This document shows positions 1 to 12,511 of a DNA stretch of 64,000 bases, piece after piece (position 1 is the first letter of the stretch; the number at the start of each line of letters is the position of its first letter). The stretch is from Taiwanofungus camphoratus (lineage: Eukaryota > Basidiomycota > Agaricomycetes > Polyporales > Taiwanofungaceae), in the NCBI GenBank assembly GCA_003999685.1, contig CP021222.1, positions 186,001 to 250,000 on the forward strand, given 5' to 3'. The translations under genes were made by a program, and so were the position numbers. The notes under the pieces are model-generated. The model did not search any database. It saw nothing but the letters and a program-made list of their open reading frames with translations, and had not been told where the DNA came from.

Positions 1-2336
1 GGGTCGCTGGTGGGTGTTGTGGTTCATCCCGAAATAATTTCAATCTCTGACACGCCCTGCGTTCGGAAAATGGTCTCATAACATGCTGCTGTCTCTGCAT
101 TTGCGCGCCTGTGCTTTGCATACTTCGCATTTCCTGCTGTGCATCAGCTCGACTCGTTGATGGGCGCTACGCTGCAGCGCACGCGCTACTCTCAGACAAC
201 AAAGCGTATCCTTACTGATGAGGCGCCTGAGCCCGCAAGCGGCGCTGAAATTAAGGTTGTCAGCGGATTCGACATTCTCAACAATAATCAGGTGTGTTTC
301 GACTTGGTGAGTCTGAGGTCCTCTGTTTCTTATTGAATGGACTGCACAAGGTGAACCTGTTGTCGTCCATTGTCGTTGCCCTCGTCCTCGGCGCCGTTGC
401 TTAGAACAGTTTCCATTGGGCACGCTCCATCCTGATGAAATACCTCCACGGAGTCAGATCTCGAAACGTACGTTCTAACGCAGAGTGTCGTGTGCGGACT
501 GTGCGTACCTTTCACAAGGCCTTAAATCCTGTGGTTGTCTTGGAGCTCTAGCTCGGATCTTCTTTGCCAATCATGTCTGTAGACTTTCTCACTCACACTC
601 AATTAGTACGGTCTAAACCAAGTGAGAGAGATGTGTACAGCCTCTTTGATTCCGATTTGGGGCTGCGATGTCGATGTTCTCAGCGTCTCTCGTCGGATCT
701 CAACAGTCTCGTCCAAGATACACTGGTCATCCGCTGTAGCCATAAACCCATTCAACCAACGAAAGCGCGCTACTTAAGAATGAGCCAGCTGTTTCCCGGA
801 CCGGACTTACCTGGGCTCTTCGAGCCTTCTGCTGATTGTCAGATCATGGTGTGCTTTCTAAGTACCTATCGCAGCGTAGATGATCTCACACGGCACCCGT
901 GCGGTAAGTCTCAGAAACTTCCTTCTTTAAGTCCTGTCCATGCGCTGCTAACGATGCCGGATTGTGTCTCGGTTGCAATCATTATAATTGATCAGGTTGC
1001 TCGAGTACAAAGCTCGGCGTCGGACAATTCGAGCATGGCCGTGAATAAGAGCTTCCGTCACACCTGACACTTGTTTTTCCAGACTACTATCAGAATCTCG
1101 CTATCTTTTGTCAATTCTGATAGATTTAGCAACATCAAGTATCATCCCGCACCTGCGGACTAAGGAGTACGGCAAGGTACGTACTTGTGAGTATGCTCCG
1201 GCGTAGGCCCGAGATCGTCCGTGTCAGTTTCTTGTCTAAGTGGCTGCAAGGCTTGATAGACAATCCTCCTGTAGCATGCATAAGCCGCCCGATGTAGTCG
1301 TGCAAGCGTCGTCTGTGTACCCCGCGATCTCCACACACCCCGCGCATCTGCAACTGTCCCCCGTAAGATACACGCGCCACAACAGGCCCATACCGCTCTT
1401 TATCGCGGTGCTTCTGGTAATGGATCCAGTGACGGCACGCTGACACTAGGTTTGATGCCCAATGACAATGGCCTGCAGCTGGACGCTTTCCTTCCAATCC
1501 ATGTGTATCGATGAAAATACTGATGGGCATCGAGATAGGCAACGTCTCAGACTCCAGGAGGGCCTTGGCTCGAGTGGGCCACATGTTATAGGCCGCCTCA
1601 AGTGGTCTACGAGCGACTGCGTGCGCAAGCTCCGTTCCCCTTCTTGCACGACTTCGCGCACATTTTTTTCTGCACCGCCTTAGCACGCGCCGCGACCCCG
1701 GTAGTGACCCATGGACTGTAAGTTTAAGCAAAATGAATAATGTCGCACGAATGTAGAGAGCTCCAAGCCTCTTGAAGCACCTCCGGTTTCAGCTGCTGTA
1801 TCATCTTCTGGTGACCTGGTCGGAGATGATCTAACTTGATAGGCGTCCTGTTGCCGCGCCTAGACAGTACCGGGACCCCACACGTTTCTGCAGCAAGCCT
1901 GGCGCAGACGCAAGGGTAGCTGCTAGATACTAAGGATGAGCTCAACCTTGTTCACAGCGTGCAAAGGAATACGTTGCGGTTGAAGAACATAACGGAAATT
2001 TTAGAGTTTGACCTAAGTATTGTTGACTGGGTGATCGGGGTCACGCTATGCGAGCTTGAGTAACATGCGGAGTGTGCCATGCAGAGGTCGAGCTGTCAGT
2101 ATACCTCTGTCTTTCCAGCTTCCAGTGGATTCTGCTTCGCCAGGATCGCTCTTGATTGTGGTCGTCTTTGGGAGAACTTGTTCAAGGATATGTCTTTCTA
2201 ATTTTCCAACGGACAAGATATCGGAAAGTCGGTTGATCGTTTGTCAGTCCACTTTGCCCTGAGCCGCGCTCGGCGAGGCGTTCGTTGCTCACGATGACTC
2301 TTCCTTGCAGGGTTGGCATTGGGCAACGGCGGTATC
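1..2336. other. Region without a confident gene
   Basis: No frame here resembles a protein family I recognise. The longest open frames (564-1067 on + and 1135-1731 on -) are 167 and 198 codons. They overlap other frames of similar length and show no domain. The last part may hold an upstream exon or the 5' leader of the gene that begins near 2337, because a polypyrimidine tract followed by a plausible CAG acceptor sits at 2300-2310. Confidence 0.4.
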
Positions 2337-4658
2337 ATGAGCACGTATATGGCTTTAACCTCTTCCGTGAACGACAGTTTTTGTCTGGCACAGGCACGCC
2401 ACACTATTATCTCTCCAGCCTTACATCCACAGGACAACTTCGTATCTCGGACAGCGTGGCGTTTTCCGCCAGACTTTTGCCCATTAGCTACCACCCGACC
2501 TTGTCTTTCGTCTCGTGAATCCCATTCCTCGCCACGCAAGAGCGAACCGCAGCGACGGCAGACGCCACAGGACAGCCTTTATATCGACTCTGACAGAGTG
2601 TACCCATCTCCTCCTCTCACCGGCTCCTCGTTAGGGACGACTGTGCCGCTACCACTTATCCGGGGACAGGCCTCGATGCACCGCCCTTTGCGGACAGATT
2701 GCGGTGACTTTACACCTTCGGACATGTCACACGAGGCGACTAGCACACGCGAACCATTGTCGCCACCTCCGACGTATCTTCTTAGTACGTTGGACCTACC
2801 TCATACTGATCTTCCATCGTCCCCTGCGCGAACAGATAACCTTCCTGATCGACAGTCATGTATGCATGGCGAAGATGAGGAAGCGAGAGATATCACGGAC
2901 GTGTGGCGTCCGCATAGTATCGACGCGACAGACGAGACAAACGATTCTCTACGGTGTGTAGGGGAGCCTAGCTTGCCCACGCCTGTGTCCCCAACAAGTT
3001 CGTGGAGCTTTGATGGGACCCTTTCGGATTTAGACACAGTTGAAGAGCCGTCGACTGTTGCTCCCCAGTGTTTACCTTCGCGTATCGATTCTGGATTTGT
3101 GGAGTATTTACCGCATGAAAAGTACAGCGGAGAGAAACTTCCCAATCTTCCTGAAGACTCTGTTCCGTTATATGCCAAGATAGAGCCAAGCTCTTTTTGG
3201 GCACCTCAGTCTCCTGTCAGTATAGATGGACCATTGTTATTGGACCACCGTTCGCCTCTCGACTCTGGATACTCAAATGCGGACTTTCGACAGAATTCTT
3301 TGTTCGCGGCTTCGCCTGCGACCTCCTCACACGCGGACACAACTCCCAGCGACTGGAGCAGCATGGACTGGTCTTCGAGTGAAGAACAGGACTGTGATTC
3401 ACCCCCTGTTTCTCCGAGACCAAGGTCATTATCACTAGACTTGCCTGATTTGGATTTGTTTGCATCAAGCAATCACCTAGGACCTGATCCATCTCTCGAC
3501 TCACAGACTGGCCTTCCGACGTTATTCGGGCTTCAGATACCCGAAGTACAGCGGGATGCGCCCTGTCATGATCAGCACGAACAATACCATGAACATTTAC
3601 ATTACCGCGATGGCAACTTTGACCACTCAGATATGATGAACATTGATGAACCACCCTCCCCGCGCTCCGTCGGGATCCACCTACCTCCATCAGCTCCCGG
3701 GTCTGATGATTCCTTTGCCGACACTGCGATTCCTCCGGATGAGGACTCTTGGCCACCATCTCCCGCGCCGCTATCGCCATCAAGGCATTTGGCAATTCTA
3801 CCTGATTTAGGTAACCATTTGCACAATGACTTTTGTCTGACTCCTGTACCCCGCTCTCCACACAGTCCTCTTACATCCCTACCCGAACTTGACCCAGAAG
3901 ACAGTCTCGACGTGCCGCCCTCTCCTACATCACCACATCTCACGCTTCCTTCCTCACCGGGCGAATTCAATTCCCCGACTGCAGATGTATATACTTCCTC
4001 TGGGACAATCTCGCCTTCATTACTTTCTACTTCGAACGACAGTGAAGGGCTGGGTCTGTTTTTGCAGCCCATTTCCGTTGATCCTCCTTTGGCACGGTCA
4101 CCGTCCCCTGACGATGATGATCTCCAATTCCTGGATGTTCAGCTCGACCCGGCTTCTTCCAATCTTGAGGTAGATGAATTCCTCAAGTTGCGTGCCATGC
4201 GCCGCCAAGCGCTTGCTACAGAACGTGATGCGCGGAGCTCAGAGGCTGAGCTCGCTGAACGTGTGAGCGAGGCAGCTAATGCGCTCCTTCCGCCTCAGCA
4301 ACAAATCCACAGTGCCCACTCGGAAGTAGATGCTGACGAGAGGCGGACGCGCAAGCGGGAGCTGCACACAGCGATGGATATGCGGGCGGAGGTGCGGCGA
4401 ATGCGCAAGCGCGAGAAGCAGCGGAGCAAGGAGATTGGCGCCCTATTGGATTTGAAGATGGGGCGCGGTGTCGCACCGGGCAAGGGGAGCATGCGCAGTA
4501 TCGCACACCTGGTCGCGAATATGCTGTTGCGGCGGCGTGACACATTCCGGCCGCTGGCGAATCGGAAGGCGAGCGGGCAGTCAAAACCATATATCAAGTC
4601 TCATCTGTTCCATGCTATTTCTCTTGACGAGGATATGCTTGGGGTGGGAGATGAGTAG
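2337..4658 (+). CDS. Ser/Pro/Asp-rich protein of unknown function
   Basis: I do not recognise the family. The frame encodes about 773 residues from the first ATG. The same frame is open 8 codons further upstream to a possible splice acceptor at 2310, so an extra 5' exon is possible. Most of the protein looks disordered: it is rich in Ser, Pro and Asp with many SP dipeptides (repeated PPSP and SPSP patches), which would suit proline-directed phosphorylation. The last 180 residues differ. They form a highly charged, probably helical stretch rich in Arg, Lys, Glu and Ala (about residues 610-720), then a basic tail with an MLLRRR patch that may be a nuclear signal. A nuclear or cytoskeletal regulatory role is only a guess. 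The length of the open frame and the steady composition support a real gene. It converges with the C2-domain gene downstream, with about 390 bp between the stops. Confidence 0.7.
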   Translation: MSTYMALTSSVNDSFCLAQARHTIISPALHPQDNFVSRTAWRFPPDFCPLATTRPCLSSRESHSSPRKSEPQRRQTPQDSLYIDSDRVYPSPPLTGSSLGTTVPLPLIRGQASMHRPLRTDCGDFTPSDMSHEATSTREPLSPPPTYLLSTLDLPHTDLPSSPARTDNLPDRQSCMHGEDEEARDITDVWRPHSIDATDETNDSLRCVGEPSLPTPVSPTSSWSFDGTLSDLDTVEEPSTVAPQCLPSRIDSGFVEYLPHEKYSGEKLPNLPEDSVPLYAKIEPSSFWAPQSPVSIDGPLLLDHRSPLDSGYSNADFRQNSLFAASPATSSHADTTPSDWSSMDWSSSEEQDCDSPPVSPRPRSLSLDLPDLDLFASSNHLGPDPSLDSQTGLPTLFGLQIPEVQRDAPCHDQHEQYHEHLHYRDGNFDHSDMMNIDEPPSPRSVGIHLPPSAPGSDDSFADTAIPPDEDSWPPSPAPLSPSRHLAILPDLGNHLHNDFCLTPVPRSPHSPLTSLPELDPEDSLDVPPSPTSPHLTLPSSPGEFNSPTADVYTSSGTISPSLLSTSNDSEGLGLFLQPISVDPPLARSPSPDDDDLQFLDVQLDPASSNLEVDEFLKLRAMRRQALATERDARSSEAELAERVSEAANALLPPQQQIHSAHSEVDADERRTRKRELHTAMDMRAEVRRMRKREKQRSKEIGALLDLKMGRGVAPGKGSMRSIAHLVANMLLRRRDTFRPLANRKASGQSKPYIKSHLFHAISLDEDMLGVGDE

Positions 4659-5048
4659 CCAGTTGTCTTATTTTGGCGCAGTGCAGAGTGGTGAGTGCCG
4701 GTTGGAGATGGTCATCGGCAATCGTAGTTTATTGGCTCAACTATTGACAGGTCGCAAAGGCAACGAACTGTACGATAATTTCCTTCATCCCCCATGCCCG
4801 CACTTCTGTAGCTTTTAGTGTCATCATAGTCGTCATATCACGCATACCTTGCTTGAACAGTCTGAAAGAATGCGAGGATCATCTGCTACACAAGGATGTA
4901 TCATGATACATAAGTTTGGTAAGTCGTTTAGTCGTTGACCCTGATTATACAGGTAGACACAGATGGATACTTTACCTCTTGTTCTAGCGTGTTGAGATGA
5001 TGTCGTGTTTCAGAAGATGACACCGAGTCTTGTCTCCATTGTCGTCTA

Positions 5049-6529
5049 CTAATGAGTTTCGGGCTGCACATGTTGCAAGAACGTTGAATGTGGCTGTAGT
5101 TCATCTTCATTGATGCCACGTTGTGAAAGCGCATAGGCTCGACAAGCGTCTCGACTTTGCTTGAGAGCCAAATCTGTATGATGAAGTGCAACGACGAGGA
5201 ACCCAGGAAAGTTATATTCCAACAAGCCCTTGAGAGCAGGCAGCATCGAAGGATCCGGAGTGTACGTCCCAGAATCATTATCGATCACCAGTTCCCACTG
5301 AATACTCTCGTCTGGAATCTCGTCATTGAAATTCTCCCAACCACATTCAGGACGAGGATGGAACTCGCCCGAGTAGCGCACAGTCTCAGCACAATTAGAG
5401 TGTAGCGCGTGCTTCGAAGCCATATTCACCAAGAATTTAGCGCCGGTCTCGGAGAAGCGAAACGAGTCGTCCTCCACGGCTATAATATAAGTATACACTG
5501 CAGGCTTGATACGGTGTGTGAAATGGGTGCGGGTATTGGTACTTTCATTTCCCGCGTGTCCATGCAGAAGATGAAAGACATCATCGGGCCCGTTGATCAC
5601 GCCGAAGTCGTTGGCGGCTGTGCGCGCGTACAGCATGCGGTGCGCGCTCTGAATCATAGAGCGTACAGCTGGAGAAGCGGGCCCCTGAAATATGGATCTC
5701 GCTGCGCCTTGCTCCCTATTCCACGGCTGCACCTGGTCTCCGAAGAACTGATGTACACCCTTGATATACACCTTCCACGTAGAATAGAGTCTATGGTCTG
5801 CTTTTACCAACCGGCCGACTGTGGGGGAAAAGTGACGGGAGAAACGGATAGGTCCATCAAACGTGTAGGGATAGAGGTGGGCATGGGCATCTTCCGATGG
5901 GTGGGTATCAATCTAGAGGTGACCCTTCGCCATTGTGCATCGCGAGCATGTGATGGAAAAACTCACAGTAAGCCAAAATGTCCCTCTGTGCCGCTTCAAG
6001 GTATGATCTTCAATTTTGAGCTCTCTTATTCCTGAGTGCACTGTCGTGCTAAGTTGGCCAATGTAGTCATCAGTCAGATTGCCATTGTCCTTGTCAAGGA
6101 CTTCGAGAAATAAGATGGCGGCATTGGGCACATTTTTAATCTTCCATACTTCATTCCATTCAGGCGAGAGTGTGTTCGGTTTGACCGTCGATCTGTATGA
6201 AAGATAATGGGTATAAATCACCTCGTGGGACTGATGGTAGTTAATATGCCACCTTACACGAAAGACACCTTGTTGTCGATCTTCGCTACAAAATATGGAT
6301 CCGCACTCCCGACTACATCCATCTTCGGCAGACCAGATGCTCGAATGAAATGGATAGTAAGATCAACGAAGACAGCATCGACCCGTTTATGTTCCGTATT
6401 TGACTGACACAATGCGACAGAAAGCGGGTCTGGAACTTCTGATTTAGGCCTTGTCCTGAGTTTACGGATGGCGGCCTGCATGCCACCAGTAATTTGAGCA
6501 ATCTGGAAGGGATTTCTGCGGCCAGGCAT
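5049..6529 (-). CDS. C2-domain protein, fungal
   Basis: The N-terminal half is a C2 domain. One exon (about 6410-6250) holds the first strands, with a hydrophobic strand, the turn GLPKMD and then GSADPYF, the hallmark of the first calcium-binding loop. The next exon (about 6200-5965) holds NTLSPEWNEVW and LEVLDKDNGNLTDDYIG, the second acidic loop. The C-terminal half (about 5900-5049) is an uninterrupted 280-residue stretch of a kind I associate with C2 proteins in mushrooms. It includes HRLYSTWKVYIKGV and ends at a stop at 5049. C2 domains bind membrane phospholipids, usually with calcium, and the aspartates expected for that are present. The first in-frame ATG is near 6529. The exon before the C2 core is weakly supported, so the start is uncertain. 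No signal peptide or membrane helix is visible. The function of the second half is unknown. Confidence 0.75.
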
Positions 6530-6719
6530 GCACTTGGACGGCAAGACTTGGGTATTTGCGACCCCACATGGTAATACTTACAGCTGTTCCGGAAATTCTT
6601 GCGAGCCGCATCTCGGCAGCATTCGTAAATATGAAAAAATCAAATAAATCAGAATAAAATCAACGTCTCCTCTTGGTCTACTGCTCTACTTTGCTATGAT
6701 CTATCGACGGATAAGTGAC

Positions 6720-7290
6720 GGGATGAAGCAGTGAGCTTTGGAGATCCTCCAGGCAGGCTGGGAGCTCCCACATATTGCGGGAGCATTGAATGTCTCATGA
6801 CAGAGTGTGGGACCCTCAGTGAGGACAGGTATTGACTGGAGATGTTCTCCAGGAGCTCTAAGAGCTCATCTCTGAGACACTTACCCTGTTCTTGGACAAG
6901 AACACATGCTCCTTCAGAGAGCCACTGCAGAGCAAAGACAGTATGGTGTGTGCATGGCTATATATCGCACTCTGATCAGCTTGTGTTCACTGACAAGTTC
7001 AGCAAAGATGAGAGGAATGTTTTCTGCTGACCTGAGCAGGCACTGCACAAGAGTGTGTGTTGTAAACCTTATCACTTAATCAGGGAGTCTGTTATAGCAT
7101 TCTGTCCACTCTTTCCTTGAACAGATACATTGTGCTTTGTGTTGTCAAGGGTTCAGAAGGCAAGAGGTTGGTTTATACATGGTAAATACATCTAAGAAGA
7201 TGAATTATATCCAATGGCTGTGTTGTCATTGAATGTTATGCAAATGTGAGGTTTATGAATGCTGCCAAGACACGGCTCCCAGGAATTCCC
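6720..7290 (+). mobile_element. Tc1/mariner-like (DDE_3) transposase remnant
   Basis: Short peptides in different frames line up, in the right order, with fungal Tc1/mariner-type transposases. A GRLGAPTYCGSIECLM block (near 6750) recalls the conserved GRPRALG...EYL segment. HSDQLVFTDKFSKDERNVF (near 6975) recalls the YSPEQLVFVDESSKDERT block that carries the first catalytic Asp. LNRYIVLCVVKGSEG (near 7115) recalls the SLDGI...VVEGS block. The frame is broken by several stops and shifts, and I found no terminal inverted repeats. This is an old, inactive DNA-transposon piece between two genes. The assignment rests on remembered motifs, so it is moderate. Confidence 0.5.
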
Positions 7291-7812
7291 GAAACAGCTG
7301 TATTTGACTCACACAAAACAAACATATATATCCCCAAACCTGTATGCAAACAAGCATAACAAGGGTTCTTCGGCGGCAAACTGAGCCCGCTCTCAACTGA
7401 TCACGCCTATAAACCTAAGGTAGGCGAGACGTGCATCCGGACTTGATGGGAATTCCACCGGACAGAAGAACTCCTGTCATAGGTACTGCGGGTAACATAC
7501 AACTACCGTCAAGCTTCAAGTGCTCCCGTTGGAAGGTTGTGAGACTTGCCTGTTTATTCAACCGATTGCAACTTTTGGAGCACGTCTATGTGGGCTGGAA
7601 GTCGTCAAATCTATACAACTCTGGGGATGACACGCCGCTGTATCTTGGCCGGTTTTACTGTCGGCAACCCGCATATTGCTGTGCGTAGAAGCTTGTTTGA
7701 ATCTCGATGTGCTTAACCGCACACACTGCTTTTCACGGCATCGGCATCAATCGTCCTCATGATCGCATTCGTTCATGACAATGTTCTGACTCAATACCGC
7801 AGCCGGCCAATG

Positions 7813-7820
7813 TATAAAAG
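7813..7820 (+). promoter_or_regulatory. TATA box of sedolisin 1
   Basis: TATAAAAG lies about 60 bp upstream of the ATG at 7872, a usual spacing for a strongly expressed fungal gene. The 520 bp further upstream hold no gene that I can see. Confidence 0.6.
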
Positions 7821-7871
7821 TCCAACGGCCCAAGGGCTCAAATACCTTCATATTACGGTGGTCCCAGTGAG

Positions 7872-9957
7872 ATGAGCATGGTCCTCCTTAGCGTTCTAGC
7901 CGTTTCGCTCTTCACTCTCGCGCAAGGAAGAACCTTACCTCTCAGCTTGCAAGTTCATGAAGCACGGGACTCTACTCCGAATGGCTATACGCTCGCTGGA
8001 CCCGCTTCTCCCGACACTGTACTCAATCTACGCATTGCGCTCGTAGAGAGCAACCCTGACGGGTTGATTGATGCATTGTACGATGTTAGCATTCCTTCAA
8101 GCGCCAAATACGGACAACATCTTTCTAAAGCTGAGGCAAGTTCTGCCTTGGTGCAGTGTTCGTGGATATGATATTCAAGTTCATTTATCCACAGGTTGAA
8201 GAATTTGTATCGCCTACATCTGACAGCGTTGCTGCTGTAAACAACTGGTTGAAAGAGAACAATCTGACTGCAATCACCTTGTCTCCCGCTGGTGATTGGC
8301 TTGGCATCGATGTTCCCGTCAGCAAAGCAAATGAAATGCTTGCCGCGAATTATTCCACGTTTATCCACGATAGCAGTGGGCAACGACTTGTCAGAACGCT
8401 CTCATATTCGATTCCTTCGGATTTAAAGGGTCACATTGATCTTGTACATCCGACTGTCACGTACGCTGTTTTCGAAGCATTGACAAACTCTTCCACTCAA
8501 GTTGATACATTCAGCTTTGCGAGTCCGCTGATTATTGCTCCTCGGTCGTCTTCTTTACCTCTCGGTAGTTCAATTCCGGAATGTGCGAATGCGACAAGTC
8601 CTGCCTGTCTACAGTCCTTGTATGGGATTCCAACGACTCTCGCAACCCAATCAGGAAATAACCTCACCGTTACCGGGTATATTGATGAATACGCTAACAT
8701 GGCGAATCTTAAGGTGACGTAGATAGTTATGACACGACTCAAAGTCAGTATTCATCTGTGGCTGTAGACATTCTTAACTGTGTATCGTCCTGACATGTCT
8801 GCATCGACAACATTTACTGTGGAGGAAATCGACGATGGCGAAGACAACCAGAATCCAGCCCAGGCTGGGACCGAAGCGGTAAATCTGATCACCTACAGAC
8901 AGGCTTTTCATTCCACAAGTTGATGCCGCCTGCTGCAGAATTTGGATACTCAGTACACTGTGGGTCTTGCAACAGGTGTTCCGGTGACATTCCTCTCTGT
9001 GGGAAACAATTATACGGACGGTATATTTGGCTTCTTGGACACAGTCAACTATTTCTTGTCCCAAAACTCTGTCCCGCAAGTAGTGAGCACCAGCTATGGA
9101 TCGGATGAGGGTGATGTCTCGACTGCATTATTCTAGTAGGTCTATTTGGCACACGGCTATACCATGCCAGTTCCTTTGCTAAGTACTTCTGTACAACCTT
9201 ACCAGCAAGTTGTGCAATTCTTATGCGCAGCTCGGAGCTCGCGGCGTCTCAATTCTTTTCTGTTCCGGAGACGGAGGTGTAGGAGGCTTTCAAGATTATT
9301 CCAGCTCCACTGTGTTTGTCCCCACTTTCCCTTCAGGCTGTCCATAGTGAGTTCAAACGTTTTTCCCAATCGCAACGTTCTACTTATGTATTTTTTTTTT
9401 CAAGCATCACGTCCGTCGGCGCCACTAAAGGCACCAATCCTGAAGTTGCAGCGTCGTTTTCTTCTGGTGGTTTCTCGAATGTATGGAGTACTCCATCATA
9501 TCAGCAGGACGCGGTCAATGCCTATCTCTCGACATTAGGCAATACTTACTCTGGCCTATACAACGCTTCGGGGCGCGGGTTCCCCGATGTCTCTGCTCAG
9601 GGTGTCAATTTTCCCATCGTTGTTGATCAGAATACGGAGCTTGTGGACGGCACAAGCTGCTCTACGCCGACGTTCGCCAGTGTGATTGCCCTTTTGAATG
9701 ATCAACTAATTGCAGCTGGAAAACCAGTCCTCGGCTTCTTGAACCCTTTCTTGTACTCGCAAGGTTCTACAGCACTCAACGATGTTACCATTGGCGATAA
9801 TCCTGGAAGCAATACTAGTGGTTTCAACGCAACACCTGGATGGGATCCTGTGCGTCCACTTCATTTCATACTTAAACTCACTTACGGAATACCTTGTCAG
9901 GTGACGGGTTTGGGCACACCGAACTTCCCGAAGCTTCAAGCAGCATTAGGTCTATAG
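7872..9957 (+). CDS. Sedolisin-family (S53) serine protease 1, secreted
   Basis: Seven exons join in phase (7872-8135, 8195-8713, 8768-8878, 8939-9135, 9206-9346, 9405-9849, 9901-9957) to 577 residues, a normal length for fungal tripeptidyl-peptidase/aorsin-type sedolisins. Residues 1-19 are a signal peptide. A pro-kumamolisin activation domain follows (about 35-175), with the HLSKAE block. The catalytic domain runs from about 215. Glu297 and Asp301 (in TEANLDTQ), the oxyanion Asp386 (in CSGDGG) and the nucleophile Ser near 495 (in DGTSCSTP) are all present, so the enzyme should be active. Sedolisins work in acidic medium and release tripeptides or cut proteins outside the cell. Intron 1 starts with GC rather than GT. 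A paralogue lies at 12947-15018 with matching introns, and a transporter gene lies between them. Confidence 0.93.
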
Positions 9958-10516
9958 TGACTTGGTATACAGTCTGGATAGCTCAATTTGAGTTTGTATC
10001 ACGTGGGGACGCACAGTCTGACAGATCGTTACATACCATTGCTTAAAGTGGATCGCAGGCAAGGGAATATCCGAAGTCAGAACGCTGGTGTTCTCAGCAT
10101 TAGATTGGCTGTCAATCTAAAATGCCAAAAGCAAACGAGCCACTGCAAGAAGTCTGAAGAACCCTATACCGCCAGGGTATTAACAATATATGGACTAAGA
10201 GACAATGCGTATGGGCAAGTCGGAAGCAAGGGTTGGACACATTAGTGCACACCGTAGAACATGTGTCCAGTGCCAGTGAGATTGCAGTAGAGTTACCAAC
10301 GAGCAAGTTTCTTACTCTACTGTCGGTACCACCTAAGGAACTGACCCTGACATCGCCGCCTTTTTTTCATTCGGCAGTTCGGTGAAAGATCTGAAGCCCT
10401 TTCCTGAAGACTCGTCGATCCAATTGACATGTGGTGTACATGAACGACGCACGGGGCACCAGATGATGTACAACGCAGATATTAGAACTTGTAGCGGCGA
10501 GCGCGCAGGAGCCCAA
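9958..10516. other. Intergenic stretch between convergent genes
   Basis: Between the stop of sedolisin 1 and the stop of the transporter gene, which converge here. I see no gene, repeat or RNA. It presumably holds the two 3' untranslated regions. Confidence 0.5.
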
Positions 10517-12511
10517 TCAATTGTTAGTCGCAGACGAGTATCCAACATCAACCCAGGCTCTCATCTTAGCACCATACCGAATGGTACACCAGAGAAGACT
10601 GATAGAATTAGGGTCAAGATTGACTGACGAAACAAAATGCACTTCACTCTTACCAAAATCCGAGCCAAGCAATAATCGCAGCGAGTGCATTAGTGGCAGC
10701 GACACCTATCAGGTTGACCAAGGGAAGGATTCCTGAAGTCGCCAACGCAACTATAAGATTGCGGAAACCCCTTCAAGAAAGCGAGATTTCAGTTATTGAA
10801 ATGCCTCATATAATCACAAATACGCACTTGTGTGCAGCAATTAGCTCAGCGCTTCGAGAATGCATGACATCCACAAGGTATGATGCTATCGGACTGAGAA
10901 CAAGGTCAACCTGTGCCCATGATGTCAACGTCTAGACCGATTTTTTCACTTATATATAAGTGACTGACTCCGATGCCGTTCATGAAGAGACAAAACAGAT
11001 TTAACACAATGCCTAACCTCCCCTCGATGAATTGAGTGGTAAGACCTGACAGAAGGATAGAGAACGGGACCAATATCGCCGCAGGCAATACAGTGGCTCT
11101 CAGCCTATCTTCAGGAACCCACTCCCCTCCGCGTAGTTCGCGCCACTTTACAACAATCTTGTCTGACATTCTTCCAGCGATAGGTGCACCCACTTGGCTG
11201 TACGTCAATATGCAACGTCACAGAATGAGACGAGCGTCGTAACTGACTGATGTTGCCAAGGCCGGCGGCTATGAAGAACGCCCCGATAAGTGCCTCGTTC
11301 GTGATGTGGTACCGAGCACCCTGAGTGCACATCAGTACATGGTGAAAAAATGATTTTCCCAGTGCTCTTACAATGGTGTACGACAAGGGAATAAGAAGCA
11401 CTGTGACATAGGTTATTCTTTGAAGCAAGCAAGTCAAGTTTTTTATTTTATACCGAAATCTGTCAACAGAACACAAGTCGCTGCCAGTGACTGCACATCT
11501 ACTCAGCGTTTTGTGAAAAAGCTATCGTGGGATGTGCTCACCACAGCCAATAGGTTCGGACTGCGAAGCAATGCCACACTTTTGAACGGATTCAGCCATA
11601 CCCACTGGCTTTCTGACCCTTCTTCGCATAGTTTATCAACCCCTCTACTTCCCGGATGGCTCGTCTCCGGCAAGTACAACATCGAGGAAATGAACGCAAG
11701 AGATCCGGCTAGGAACAGTACATATTGCATGTAACGCCACGAACCGTAATGGGTGGCGATCCCGCCAGCCAGAGGAGCGATTGCCGCCCCGAAAAGAGTA
11801 GCCTACAGTCCAGTTATCGAATCCTCTTTAACAGAAGAGGCGCAAGTTCAACAAAAACTTACACCGAAGAACAAGCCCATTGCAGTCCCGCGTTCTTCCA
11901 ATTTGTAGATGTCACCGATAACAGCTGCTCCAACAGATAGGCCACTAGAGGCACCGAATGCTTGGAATACTCGCCATGTCATCAAGGATGGTATAGATCC
12001 CGACAGTGCCACTCCCAGAGAGCCCAAGCAGAGACAAGGCATAGAGACTAGAAAGATAGGCCTGCGACCGTCTTATACCAGTAACGTCGGTGTCATTCAA
12101 CTTTGTTATAGGCTAGTATGTTGCCCCTCACAGAATCCAGAATACGTTGCCCATAGAAGACTGCTGACTGCACCCGACAACATGGACAAACTAACTGCCA
12201 AGCTGAAGAACGATTTAGGCTTGAATTGAATACTTGGGACAATGGAAGTAGGGGACTTCCTTGATAATGGGCCCACTAGTATGAAGCTCCTGGGCGATTT
12301 GAGGTATAGACGGCACGAAAGAACCAGAAAAACTGATAGCAGAATACGAGGATGAGAGCATGTACCAAAACGACGAAACCGACGTACGTGGAATCAAGCC
12401 TATCCATGATACGACGGAGACGACGACTCGCTTCTGTTGAGGGGAAAAACGTTTGTAGACATCTTCATGTTCGATGACAGCATTCAAAAGAGGGGTCTCT
12501 TCAGATGCCAT
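10517..12511 (-). CDS. Major facilitator superfamily transporter (DHA1-like)
   Basis: The protein starts MASEETPLLNA, with a cytoplasmic N-terminus, and is split by many short introns. Typical MFS landmarks appear in order: a first helix ending SGSFVPSIPQIAQEL, the loop YGRRPIF after helix 2, a helix-4 region with WRVFQAFGASSG, and ERGTAMGLFFG. Then come APLAGGIATHYGSWRYMQ, the central loop with FLPETSHP-like sequence, a second-half AGRMSDK loop, and a late block YLVDVMHSRSAE that is typical of fungal DHA1 drug/H+ antiporters. The stop is at 10517. The family exports drugs, polyamines or other small molecules across the plasma membrane; the substrate cannot be read from sequence. Exon borders in the middle (about 11100-11900) are only approximate. 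I noticed no broken frame that needs explaining, but I did not verify every splice phase. Confidence 0.85.

Noticed and set aside
1135-1731. A 198-codon minus-strand frame
   Set aside because: No domain, competing frames of similar size on both strands, and no convincing start or splice context. Kept as unassigned DNA.
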